Assembly (NCBI RefSeq): GCF_003688995.1
Contig: NZ_PENI01000037.1
Coordinates: 36,455-100,454 of the forward strand
Direction of reading: 5' to 3'
Origin: Streptomyces shenzhenensis
Lineage (GTDB): Bacteria; Actinomycetota; Actinomycetes; Streptomycetales; Streptomycetaceae
Length of the DNA: 64,000 bases
Of this stretch, positions 7,270 through 16,200 are shown piece by piece. The number at the start of each line of letters is the position of its first letter. Position 1 is the stretch's first letter. The notes beneath the pieces are model-generated. The model was not told where the DNA came from and ran no database searches. It worked only from the letters and a program-made list of their open reading frames with translations. Both the position numbers and the translations under genes were made by a program.

Positions 7270-8042
7270 GAGCCGCGTCGGGGCCGGCCCTTCCTGGTCC
7301 CCTTGGGCGCGGCGGACCGGCCCTGCCGGGTGCGGCCGCCGACGCCACCGGCCGTGGGCTGCCGCCGGCCGGCGGCCTCGGGGCGCTTCCGCTTCGGCGG
7401 GGTCGGCTCGGGCTGTCCCGGCTGCAGGGTGCCCCTGCCCCGGGTGCTGTTGGCGGTGCGTCCCCGCACGATCCCGATGAGGTCCTCGACCAGGTCGGTG
7501 GTGGCGTCCTCGGGCCAGCACAGGGCGACGGCCGACTGCGGGGCGTCGACGACCGTGCGGTAGGTCAGGTCCCTGCGGTGGTGCAGCCGGGCCAGTGACT
7601 GGGGGACGACGAGGAGGCCGACGCCGGCCGCGACGAGTTCGACGGCGTCGGCGGTGGTGGCGGGCCGCTCGAAGGCCGGCTCGCCGGGCGGGGTGTCCCA
7701 GCCGAGGACGTCGTCGAGGGGGTGACAGACGGTCTCGTCGGCGAGGTCCGCGAGGGTCACCTCGTCCGCGGCCGTGATCAGATGGTCCTTGGGGACCATC
7801 ACGACCGTGCTCTCGGTGTACAGCGGGATCGCGCTGAAGTACGTCCGGTCGACCGGAAGCCGGACGAGCCCCGCGTCGGCCGCGCCGGCACGCAGCGTCC
7901 CGGCCGCCTCGGCGGCCGGGACCTGGACGAGGTCGAGCGGGACGCCGGGCAGGCGCTCGTGCCAGATCCGCGCCCACTTGGCGGGCGTCGCTCCGGGGAC
8001 GTACGCGAGCCGGAAAGACGGTGTTTCCTCCGGGTCTGTCAC
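7266..8042 (-). CDS. LysR-type substrate-binding domain protein without HTH
   Basis: A 258-aa protein beginning at GTG 8042. Residues about 9-195 match the periplasmic-binding-like effector domain of LysR regulators (FRLAYVPGATPAKWARIW, then LADLADETVCHPLDD and VAAGVGLLVVPQSLA). The N-terminal winged helix that defines LysR regulators is absent. It ends with about 60 residues rich in Arg, Lys, Pro and Gly. Such a tail could bind nucleic acid in place of the HTH, but that is inference. It diverges from the DUF5997 gene with 59 bp between them, a pairing I recall from other Streptomyces. Confidence 0.8.
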   Translation of the reverse strand: MTDPEETPSFRLAYVPGATPAKWARIWHERLPGVPLDLVQVPAAEAAGTLRAGAADAGLVRLPVDRTYFSAIPLYTESTVVMVPKDHLITAADEVTLADLADETVCHPLDDVLGWDTPPGEPAFERPATTADAVELVAAGVGLLVVPQSLARLHHRRDLTYRTVVDAPQSAVALCWPEDATTDLVEDLIGIVRGRTANSTRGRGTLQPGQPEPTPPKRKRPEAAGRRQPTAGGVGGRTRQGRSAAPKGTRKGRPRRGS

Positions 8043-8101
8043 CGGGCCAAGCCTACCGGCCGCGGTCGGCGCCCCCGCACCCGGCCGATACCCTTGACCG
8101 C

Positions 8102-8491
8102 ATGAAGTCGCAGCAGAGCACCCAGACGATGAAGCCCGCGACCGCGGCGAAGAAGCTGGGTGTGTACCTCCCCGCCACCCCCGCAGAGTTCCAGGAGGGT
8201 GCCGTCACGCGCGCCGAGCTGAACCGGCTCCAGTCCGAGCCGCCCGAGTGGCTGCGCGCGCTGCGACAGGACGGCCCGCACCCGCGCCCGGTGGTCGCGG
8301 AGAAGCTGGGCGTGTCCATCGCGGGCCTCGCCCGCGGCGGGGTGACCGAAGCGCTCACCACCGAGCAGATCGAGGCGCTGAAGCGGGAGCGGCCCGAGTG
8401 GCTGGAGCGGGAGCGCGCCACCCAGGCCGGGGTCCGCAAGGAGGCGGCACGCCTGAAGGACCTGCGGAAGGAGAACGCCGGGCAGGGCTGA
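8102..8491 (+). CDS. DUF5997 family protein
   Basis: A small, highly charged 129-aa protein with TMKPATAAKKLGVYLPATP near the start and repeated segments of similar form (AAKKLGVYLPAT, then VAEKLGVSIAGLARGG; PEWLRAL, then PEWLERE). This suggests two related helical halves of the kind seen in DUF5997. The function is unknown; a helix-turn-helix-like role is possible. I took the ATG at 8102. There is no clear Shine-Dalgarno, and a -10-like TACCCT lies just upstream, so the transcript may be leaderless. It converges on the amidase gene, with 22 bp between the stops. Confidence 0.85.
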   Translation: MKSQQSTQTMKPATAAKKLGVYLPATPAEFQEGAVTRAELNRLQSEPPEWLRALRQDGPHPRPVVAEKLGVSIAGLARGGVTEALTTEQIEALKRERPEWLERERATQAGVRKEAARLKDLRKENAGQG

Positions 8492-8513
8492 GTGCCCCGC
8501 CCGGCGGGCCGGT

Positions 8514-9407
8514 TCAGCCGTCCGACGGCACCTTCAGCCTGTCCCAGCTGGCCTTGCCGGGGATGCCGTCCGCGTCCTTGCCCTTGAAGCCCAGCTTGCG
8601 CTGCCAGGCCGCGTACGACGTGCGGTCGGCCTCGGTCCACTCCGGGCCCGGTCCCCGCTCGTAGTGGCTGCACCCCTCGGCGACGAGTCGGCGGCCCATC
8701 GCCGTGATCACCGCAGCCTTCTGCCCGATGTGGAAGAAGCCGCTGCCCGGGAAGGGTGCGTACGACGGCTTGGGCTTCTGCGGCTGCCCGGAGTCCTTCC
8801 CGCCCCCGCCGCCCTTTCCGGCCAGCCGGTCGGCGATGCGCCCGCGCATCCCGTCCATGGTGAAGCCGCGCGGGTCCTGCTTGCCCGGCTGCCACTCCTT
8901 GTGGCCGATCACCGACCGCTCGCTCCAGCCGTGGTGCCGGCAGATGGCGGCGGCGACCCGCGCGATGGCGTCCTTCTGAGCCTCCGGCCACGGGTCCTTG
9001 CCGTCGCCGAGATTGACGCACTCGAAGCCGTAGAAGTGCCGGTTGCCGTCGGTGTCGGCCTCGTTGTCGGGCGGCAGCTTCGTCTCGTTCACGACGGCCC
9101 GCAGCACGTCGCTGTCGCCGAGCCCGGCGTGGTTGGCGCGGCCGTTGCCGACGAGGTGGACATGGCCCTTCTTGTCGATGACGCCGTGGCACAGCGGGCC
9201 GGGCAGGCCGGAGTAGCCGCTGTAGCAGATGTCGACCGAGTTCTGGGTGCCCGAGGTGACGGTGTGGTGGATCATCACGCCGTTGATCGGGCCCCAGGGT
9301 CCCTTGGTGTTGCGGTTGTGGGCGCGCCAGTTGCGCACCTCGTGGACGGTCACACCCTCCGCCCGCAGGATCTCCACCAACTTGGACGCGCTCATCGGCT
9401 GGGCCAT
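8514..9407 (-). CDS. N-acetylmuramoyl-L-alanine amidase (eCIS-linked lysin)
   Basis: Last gene of the eCIS operon, 297 aa. Residues about 30-190 form an Amidase_2 (PGRP-type zinc amidase) domain, with VMIHHTVTSG giving the first zinc His, FYGFECVNLGDG in the core, and SVIGHKEWQPGKQDPRG giving the second His and catalytic Lys. After a Gly/Lys/Pro linker, the last about 75 residues (FPGSGFFHIGQKAAVITAMG to WDRLKV) form a peptidoglycan-binding-like domain of the sort found in phage lysins. No signal peptide is present, so the enzyme should stay in the cytoplasm unless released by lysis or a holin. Its ATG (9407) overlaps the stop of the DUF6519 gene (TGATG), with AAGGAG upstream. It probably cuts peptidoglycan during particle release. 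Confidence 0.85.
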   Translation of the reverse strand: MAQPMSASKLVEILRAEGVTVHEVRNWRAHNRNTKGPWGPINGVMIHHTVTSGTQNSVDICYSGYSGLPGPLCHGVIDKKGHVHLVGNGRANHAGLGDSDVLRAVVNETKLPPDNEADTDGNRHFYGFECVNLGDGKDPWPEAQKDAIARVAAAICRHHGWSERSVIGHKEWQPGKQDPRGFTMDGMRGRIADRLAGKGGGGGKDSGQPQKPKPSYAPFPGSGFFHIGQKAAVITAMGRRLVAEGCSHYERGPGPEWTEADRTSYAAWQRKLGFKGKDADGIPGKASWDRLKVPSDG

Positions 9408-10960
9408 CACTCGTCTCCTTCCACGGCCGCCTCCGCCGCCGCTGTGGTCTGTGACCGGCCGCCGGAGAGGTCGGCCTCCGCCGTCCGTTCCTCCCGGGCG
9501 GCGGACGCCTCCGCCGCGAGGGTCGCCTCGTCCGCCGCCGGGATGCTGCTGGCGAGCGGTCCGAAGGCGAGCCGCAGATCGACGGCGCTCTCCTCGCCCT
9601 TGACCAGGGCGAGCGGCGCGTAGTGCCGGTCGATGCCGGCCGGTGCCCGCAGCAGGGGGCGGCGCGCCGGGTCGACGGGCCAGTCGACGCCGCCGGTGGC
9701 GGTGCGCGCGGGGATCAGCCAGTGGTCGCCGGTGCGGTAGCCGCCGTCCGCGGCGAAGTACACCTCGACGCCGTCCTCCAGGGGCAGCCACTCCCCCTCG
9801 GTCACCGGGATCGCACCGCCGTCGAGCGCCGCGGTGCGGCCCTTGCGGCGGGGTCCCCCGCGGTGGTCCCAGCGGCGCAGGAACGGGTGCAGATGGGGCA
9901 GCCGGCCGACTCGCGGGTCGGGTTCGGCGGACAGCCGGACCCGGCGGCCGGGCAGGTCCAGTTCCTCGACCCGCAGCAGGGGCAGGGCGTCGAGCCGGGA
10001 GGAGTACGCGGTGTCCGTGAACTCGACCAGGTCGCCGACGTCGAGGTCCAGCTTGCCGTCGAGGCCGAGGGACGCCAGCTCCACCCAGGTGCCGTCGAGC
10101 CCGTCGACCGGGAAGACCACCGAGCCGTTCTCCCGGGACCACTTGAAGGTGGCGTCCTGCGCCGTGCCGCCCGCGTGGACCTCGACCCGGTACAGCTGGT
10201 TCTCCTGGCCGCGGTAGCGCGCGTCGGGCCGGACCAGGCAGGGGTCCTCGTCGGCGTGCTCGGGGCGTTCGGCGCGGGCGGCGAGCCGGGCCGTGGGGGC
10301 GGCCCGGCGCTGCGCCCAGCGGTCGAAGGCAGCCCTGACGACCTCCTTGGACGGGTCGGCGTCCTCGATCTCCAGCTCTCCCAGGGACAGCGGCAGCACC
10401 TGCCAGACGACCTTGGCGCGGACGGCGGTGTCGGGCAGCGCGGCGCCGAGCGCGACCTCGCGCAGCGCGGGGTCCTCTGCGGCGCTGACGGTCCGCTCCC
10501 ACACCGTGAGGTAGACCACGAACGGCGACCGGCCGGGCGAGGGCAGCCGGTCGCCGGGCCGCTCCGGGTCGCGGAAGCCGTCCGGTTGGTTCCAGTAGTC
10601 CCAGTACGGCTGCGCGGACGCGGGCTGCCGGTCCGCCGCGGTGTCGTCCTCGGGCACGGGCACCTGCGGCGCCGGCCGGTCCGCGTCGCACAGGATGCCG
10701 TCGACGTAGTAGCGGCCGCCGTGGATGTGCAGGGTGTCGATGTCGTGTTTGCCGCCCACGTACTCGATGCGGAAGCCGGTGGCGTCGCGCGGCCCGCCGT
10801 GCCGGCCGATCAGGTCGGCGGTGCGGGTGCGGACCTGACGGAGCTGGATCGCGGCCTGCTCGTTCAGGTCGGCGTCGAGCTGCACACGGCCCTGCTGGGC
10901 GACGACCGCGGAGTAGTGCCGCTCGGGGCGGAAGGTGGAGCGGGAGAGATCGGCGTGCAT
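9407..10960 (-). CDS. DUF6519 protein of the eCIS
   Basis: A 517-aa protein starting MHADLSRSTFRPERHYSAVV and then QQGRVQLDADLNEQA. This opening is the signature of DUF6519 proteins found in contractile injection clusters. It contains TFKWSRENGSVVFPV and later beta-rich segments. The C-terminal 50 residues are Ala/Glu-rich. Its role is unknown. Its place next to the tail-I/beta-helix protein suggests a baseplate-peripheral or receptor-binding part. It is translationally coupled to the amidase downstream by a TGATG overlap. The start ATG at 10960 has AGGGGGA about 10 nt upstream. Confidence 0.8.
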   Translation of the reverse strand: MHADLSRSTFRPERHYSAVVAQQGRVQLDADLNEQAAIQLRQVRTRTADLIGRHGGPRDATGFRIEYVGGKHDIDTLHIHGGRYYVDGILCDADRPAPQVPVPEDDTAADRQPASAQPYWDYWNQPDGFRDPERPGDRLPSPGRSPFVVYLTVWERTVSAAEDPALREVALGAALPDTAVRAKVVWQVLPLSLGELEIEDADPSKEVVRAAFDRWAQRRAAPTARLAARAERPEHADEDPCLVRPDARYRGQENQLYRVEVHAGGTAQDATFKWSRENGSVVFPVDGLDGTWVELASLGLDGKLDLDVGDLVEFTDTAYSSRLDALPLLRVEELDLPGRRVRLSAEPDPRVGRLPHLHPFLRRWDHRGGPRRKGRTAALDGGAIPVTEGEWLPLEDGVEVYFAADGGYRTGDHWLIPARTATGGVDWPVDPARRPLLRAPAGIDRHYAPLALVKGEESAVDLRLAFGPLASSIPAADEATLAAEASAAREERTAEADLSGGRSQTTAAAEAAVEGDE

Positions 10961-11013
10961 GAAGGGGGTCCCCCTGGTTCAGGATGAGGTCACGAGGGCG
11001 GCGGGCGGGCGGC

Positions 11014-13218
11014 TCACGTCACGAAGAAGATCCCGGCGTCGGTGCCGGCGGGCGTGTACTCGGCGAGCCGGGCCCTGAGGCCGTCCTCGCGCTGCGGCCG
11101 GTACAGGTCGTGGAAGGCGCCGAGTTCGGCGCCGTCGTCCGCGCCGCGCCGGATCTCCTCGGCGCAGCGGTCCGCGAGCAGCCCGTACCACGGGGTTCCG
11201 TAGCGTTCGCCGGCGAACAACGGCCGTACCCGGGCGGCCTGCTGCGGACCGGCCAGGTCCGGTTGGCAGCGGTGGCGGCGCGGCGTGCGCGAGCCGGGCG
11301 GGACGTAGCAGAACCGCAGACAGCCGATGCCGCGCCGGGCCACGTGCAGCTTGCCGGTGAGGATCGAGTTCTCGGCGATGCGCACCGCGTGGGTGCGCAC
11401 CTCGCCGATGACGGTGGTGCGGTGCAGATGCAGCACGGCGTGGGCGTGGCGGCAGTCCGGGGCGGACAGGGCCGTGCGGTCGTGGCCGGTGGCGTCCAGG
11501 ATGCTGTCGCGCAGATGGATGTCGAGCGGGTCCTCGCTCACCTCGTCGCCGATGACCTCGATGGTGCCGAGGATGCTGTGCTCGATCCGCAGGCAGGCGG
11601 TGGTGCGGTCGAGGACGATGCTGGGCTCGTCGGGCGAGTGCGGTGCGCACTCGGGCTCCAGGGACCAGCCGGGCACCAGTGTGCTGTGCCGGACGACGAC
11701 GGCGCCCATCGGGCCGGTCACGTTGATGCCGCGCCCGGCGACCAGCAGGCCGTCGAGGGTGATGCGGGGCCGTTCGTGGGGTGCGCAGTCGTCGGTGACG
11801 GCGCGGATGTTGAGGGCGTCGGGCCGGTTGCTGTACCAGTCGAGCAGCCGGATCACCGGCCGGGTGCCCTCGGCCGCGCGCAGTTCGAGGCGGTCGCCGG
11901 GGTCGAGGTCGAAGTCCAGCTGCTCCTGGTGGGCGCCGCTGTGCGTGATCTCGATGATCCCGGTGCGGCCGGGGCCGCGGTCCTGCTGCCAGGCACGGTA
12001 GGCGTCCATGATCCGCTGGAAGGGCTGGCCGGGTCCGACCCTGAGCACGGTGGCGTCCGGGCGGGCCGCGCGGTCGCGGTCGTACTCGCCGCCGCCCAGG
12101 TCGGCGCCGGCGGCGTGGTGGTAGTCGACCTGGACGCCCTGGCGGGGTGCGGACCGGGACCCGAAGGCGATACGGCCCAGCTCCGGGTCGACGGCGACCT
12201 GGCCGCGCCGCGGGCGGTAGCGCCAGTCCGACAGGTCGGCGACCAGCACGTCGGCGAGGGGTACGGGCCGGTCCTCGCCGTCGCGCCGGATGACGAGGCT
12301 CTTGCCGGGGCCGTAGTAGTCGGCGAGCCGGTCGTGCAGCAGTCTGCGGGTGATGAACGCCGGGACGTTGTCGACGGCGGCGATGTGCGCGGGCGACGGC
12401 TCCGGGACCGGCCTGGTGACCAGCGGGGTGTCGTTGCCGAGGAGGGAGAAGGTGTAGAGGTTGCGGGCGCGGTCGATGCAGTAGGCCGGTGCCGAGGTCA
12501 GCGCCTGCGCCCGGAGCCGCCACACGAACAGCGCGACCCCGGCCGGCGTCCGGCCGCCCTGCCTGCGGCGGGAGTCGGCGCGGCGCACGTCGACGGTGCG
12601 GGCCGTCTGTTCGAACGGGCCGCCCGCGACGGCGAGCGCCGCGCCGTCCCGCAGGTCGACGAGGCGCCCGCGCTCCCCGCGCGGGCCGCTGCCGTACAGC
12701 TTCACGGGCTGGGTGTGGGCCACCAGCCGGGACAGCTCGACGGCCCGCGAGGGCCAGTCGGCCACCTGCTCGGCCAGTTCCTCCAGGAGGTGGAGGGTGC
12801 CCTTGCGGCGGCGGTGGGCGACGGTGGCGGCCACATCGCGGCGCGGGGCGACGGCCTCGGCGAGCGCGTCCCGGCCGCCGCCGTACAGGCCGGTGTCCAG
12901 AACACTCCCCGGGCCTGCGGCCCGGGGAGTCCCCGCCTCGCTTCGCTCGTGGCCCGGCAGGGTGCGGTAGCCGACCAGGTCGCCGAGGTAGGGCAGCACC
13001 CAGGGGGCGGCGGTCTCCACGAACAGGTCCTCGTAGCTCTGGGCGACGCCGTCGCGGACCCGGTCGAACTGCTCGGCGATCACCGCGAGCAGGGCGCGCA
13101 GCGGTTCGCCCTCCTCGGCGTCGCGCAGCCGGTGCCATCGTGGCAGCAGCTCGGCGAGCCCGTCGGGATCCCGTGGCGCGACCGCGGCCGGCGTCTCCAA
13201 CTCGACGTCGGGGCACAT
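11014..13218 (-). CDS. Tail protein I-like / beta-helix baseplate protein
   Basis: A 734-aa protein. The first about 150 residues (LAELLPRWHRLRDAEEGEPL, AAPWVLPYLGDLVGYR, HRRRKGTLHLLEELAEQV) resemble the phage P2 gpI-type tail protein that links wedge and fibre. Residues about 430-660 alternate short beta segments with His/Asp-rich turns, as in a right-handed beta-helix (RITLDGLLVAGRGINVTGP, AVHIHLRD-like repeats). ATG 13218 is preferred over GTG 13221 because GGAGG sits 7 nt upstream. The start overlaps the stop of the upstream baseplate gene. A perfect palindrome interrupts the reading frame at 12904-12930 without shifting it. It may carry or act as the target-binding arm. Confidence 0.7.
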   Translation of the reverse strand: MCPDVELETPAAVAPRDPDGLAELLPRWHRLRDAEEGEPLRALLAVIAEQFDRVRDGVAQSYEDLFVETAAPWVLPYLGDLVGYRTLPGHERSEAGTPRAAGPGSVLDTGLYGGGRDALAEAVAPRRDVAATVAHRRRKGTLHLLEELAEQVADWPSRAVELSRLVAHTQPVKLYGSGPRGERGRLVDLRDGAALAVAGGPFEQTARTVDVRRADSRRRQGGRTPAGVALFVWRLRAQALTSAPAYCIDRARNLYTFSLLGNDTPLVTRPVPEPSPAHIAAVDNVPAFITRRLLHDRLADYYGPGKSLVIRRDGEDRPVPLADVLVADLSDWRYRPRRGQVAVDPELGRIAFGSRSAPRQGVQVDYHHAAGADLGGGEYDRDRAARPDATVLRVGPGQPFQRIMDAYRAWQQDRGPGRTGIIEITHSGAHQEQLDFDLDPGDRLELRAAEGTRPVIRLLDWYSNRPDALNIRAVTDDCAPHERPRITLDGLLVAGRGINVTGPMGAVVVRHSTLVPGWSLEPECAPHSPDEPSIVLDRTTACLRIEHSILGTIEVIGDEVSEDPLDIHLRDSILDATGHDRTALSAPDCRHAHAVLHLHRTTVIGEVRTHAVRIAENSILTGKLHVARRGIGCLRFCYVPPGSRTPRRHRCQPDLAGPQQAARVRPLFAGERYGTPWYGLLADRCAEEIRRGADDGAELGAFHDLYRPQREDGLRARLAEYTPAGTDAGIFFVT
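12904..12930. repeat. REP-like palindrome inserted in frame in the tail gene
   Basis: ACTCCCCGGGCC (12904-12915) and its exact inverse (12919-12930) flank the loop TGC. It is followed by a CGCCTCGCTTCGCTC-type tail. It lies inside the coding region and adds Gly/Pro/Ser residues between two otherwise charged segments (after LPGHERSEAG). Such GC-rich palindromes with a CTTCGCTC tail recall dispersed Streptomyces repeats. Copy number cannot be judged from one window. Confidence 0.6.
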
Positions 13219-16200
13219 CACTTGACCTCCGTCAGGATCAGGGTGTCGGTGGCCCGCGCCGACAGCAGCGCGAGCTGGGCGGGGCGGATGCCACGGAAGA
13301 CGAACACCGTCCGGCCCTCGGCCAGGCGCCGGGTGTCGGTGATGTCGGGGTTCAGGCGCAGCAGTTCGGCGAGCGGGATGCCGTACCGGGCGCAGACCGA
13401 CGACAGGGTCTCGCCCCGCTCGTCGCGGACGGTGTGGGTGCGTTCCTCGTACGCGGCCGGGCGGGCCGGTACGAAGGGGCGGGGCGCGCCGGGGGCGGCG
13501 AGCAGCGCGGTGAGCTGCTCGGGGCCGGCCGAGGCGGGCACCCCGGTGAAGACGTCGACGTCCACGTGGTCGACGCCGGGCACCGTGTGGGCGGTGGCCA
13601 GCACCTCGGACAGCCGGGCGGGCCGCGCCAGTTCCCGTCCGGTGTGGCCGAGCCGGGCCAGCAGCGCCTGGCGCAGCCGGGGTTCGACCAGCTCCCAGGC
13701 GTGGTCGGGGGCCACCTTCACCTTGGCGGAGACGAGCAGCAGGACCAGTTCGCGCACGTCCACGCGGACGGGCAGGTTCGGGTCACCGTACTCGGTGAGG
13801 GCGCCGCGCAGGGCGCGCAGCACGTCCGCGTCGTCGGCGATGGGCACGTCGTCGGTCCCGGCCACCGTCACATGGAGCACCCGGCGGCGGCCGTCGAAGA
13901 GTTCACGGGCGGTCGCCCGGCCGATGCCCGCCCGGGAACGGGCGAAGTCCGCGTAGTCGGACGCGGAGACCAGCCGGTCCAGGGCGGAGACGGCGAGCGG
14001 GATCGTACGGCGGGTCAGGCCGGGCCCGTCGGCGTCCGCGCCGCCGGTCGCCGGGCGCGGATTGGTGACCGCGGTGATGCCGAGCGGCCGGGTGAGGGGC
14101 TGGGTGATCCGGTCGGCGGGTACGTTGGCGGCCTTGCCGGTGCCGAAGCGGTAGCGGGCGCGGACGTTCTCGTGGCCGCTGGGCAGCCGCGCGCCGTGCA
14201 CGCCGTCGCCGAAGGTCACGGTCGTCCGGCCGCCCGCGGCGGTGCCGGTGATGTAGACCCGTTCGGCCGGGCCGCGCCCGGCGAGGCTGTCGACCTCGTG
14301 CCAGCGGACGCCGTCGACCCGGATCTCCAGGACGGGGGTGGCGCCGAGGGGGTTGTCGGCGGCGAGCCAGGTCAGCGGGGACTGCCAGAGCGCGAAGCTC
14401 TGGTTGGGGCGGTCCGAGTCGCCGCTGCCGACGGCTTCCTCCCGGCTCTCGCCGTGGGTGGCCTCGACGACGTTCCCGAGGATGCGGACGGTCGCCCGGC
14501 GGTAGCGGTGGACCAGGTCGGAGGTGAGGGTGAGCCGGGTGTGCACCCGGTCGCCGGGCAGGCGGGGGTCGACGGCCGGGTCGGCGGCGGCGAGGGTCAC
14601 CACCTCGGTGGCGGTGACCCCGGCGGTGCCCGGGATGTCGGTGCGCTCGCCGGTCACGATCAGCGTGCGGCCGGGACGCAACCCGTCGTACAGCTCGGCG
14701 AGTTCGATCTCGTTGCCGTGCACCTCGTCGCCGAGCGGTTCGTCCGCGAGGCGCAGCGGTTCGCCCGCCGCGTCCACCGTGGTGTCGCGGATGTGGGAGA
14801 GGAGGACGTCGAACTCGTCCAGCCAGGGGTCGGCGAGGGTGACTTCGGTGCCGCGGCCCGTGATGCCGTAGCCGGAGTACGCGGCCGTGCGCGCGGCCAC
14901 CACCTGGGTGGTGACGAAGGCCAGTTCCGGATCGCCCGGGATGCCGCCCTCGGCGCCCTTGGCCGGGCGCCGGATCGCCACCCAGCTGCCGACGGTGATG
15001 CCGTCGTGCACCGTGTCGAGTTGCAGCACGCGCCGGTTGACGGGCTCCGGCTTGCCGGCGATGACGATCTCGACGTTGGGTTCGGCGCTGCCGACGGTGT
15101 ACTTGAGGGTCACCTCGTACTCGCCGTGGGTGAACTGCTCGGCGGCGCCGGGCCGCAGGGTGGTCTCGTGGGTGGTGCCGTTGTGGACGCCCACCTGGAC
15201 CGGTCCGTCCTCGTCCGGGCGGGCCACGAACAGGGTGCGTTCGGGCAGCCCGGAGTGGAGGCGGGCGGTGACGCCGGGCTCCTGGGAGTCGGCGGGGCGG
15301 CGGCCCAGCCAGTTCAGGTCGCGGTCCTGGGCGGCCCGGGTCGACAGCTCCACCTGGCCGGGGCCGAGCGGGAAGCCGACGGGCTGGGCGGCGGGCAGGT
15401 TCTCGGCGCGCTGGTCGGAGCCGGCGCCCTCCACGTACTGGAACTCGGCCCGGACCGGGGCCCTGCCCGCGGTGTCGAACACCACGCGCATGCTCGTCAG
15501 CACGGCCCCGGTCAGCGGCCAGTCCGCGCTGCGGATGACCCGGCCCCGGTCGTCCTGGACCGGCTTGAGCGGGGCCGTGGCGCCGAACGGGGCGGCGGTG
15601 ACGCGCAGCGCGAGCAGTTCGCGCAGCAGGTGCGGGGCGGCGGGCGCGGCGGTGCGCCAGGCCGGATAGAGGCTGCCGAGGCCGGGGTCCAGGGCGGTCA
15701 GGAGCCGCGCGGTGTCGGTGCCGGGGCGTGGGGCGCGGCGGCCGGCCCGGGGGGCGGGCGCGGAGCCGCGCAGGGCCGGGAGGACATCGGCGAGGGCCCG
15801 CAGGGCGGCCTGACGCGGGTCCGGTGTCCCGGCCGGGGCCACGGACCGGGGCGTGGCGGGCGCGGTCGCCGCCGTGGCGCGAGGCCCGGGGCCGTCGGTC
15901 CGGGTGGCGGCGGGCGCGCCGGTGCCCGCGGGAGCGGACGGCGGGCCGGTCCTGACCGGCCGGGCGGGCGCCAGGTCCAGGGCGCCCGCGGCCAGTCCGG
16001 CGAGGACCGCCTCCAGGCGCTCGAACCACGCGGCCACGTCCGGGTACCGCTCGGCCAGCACCTGTGCCTCGTTCAGCCGGGCGACCGGCTCGGCGAGGCG
16101 GGTCGCGAGGCCCTCCGGGGTCGTGGTGCCGTCCAGGTCGGACCGCAGCGGCGCGAGGACCTGGTCGTCGAACTCCTCGATGAGCCGGCTGACCGGCCGC

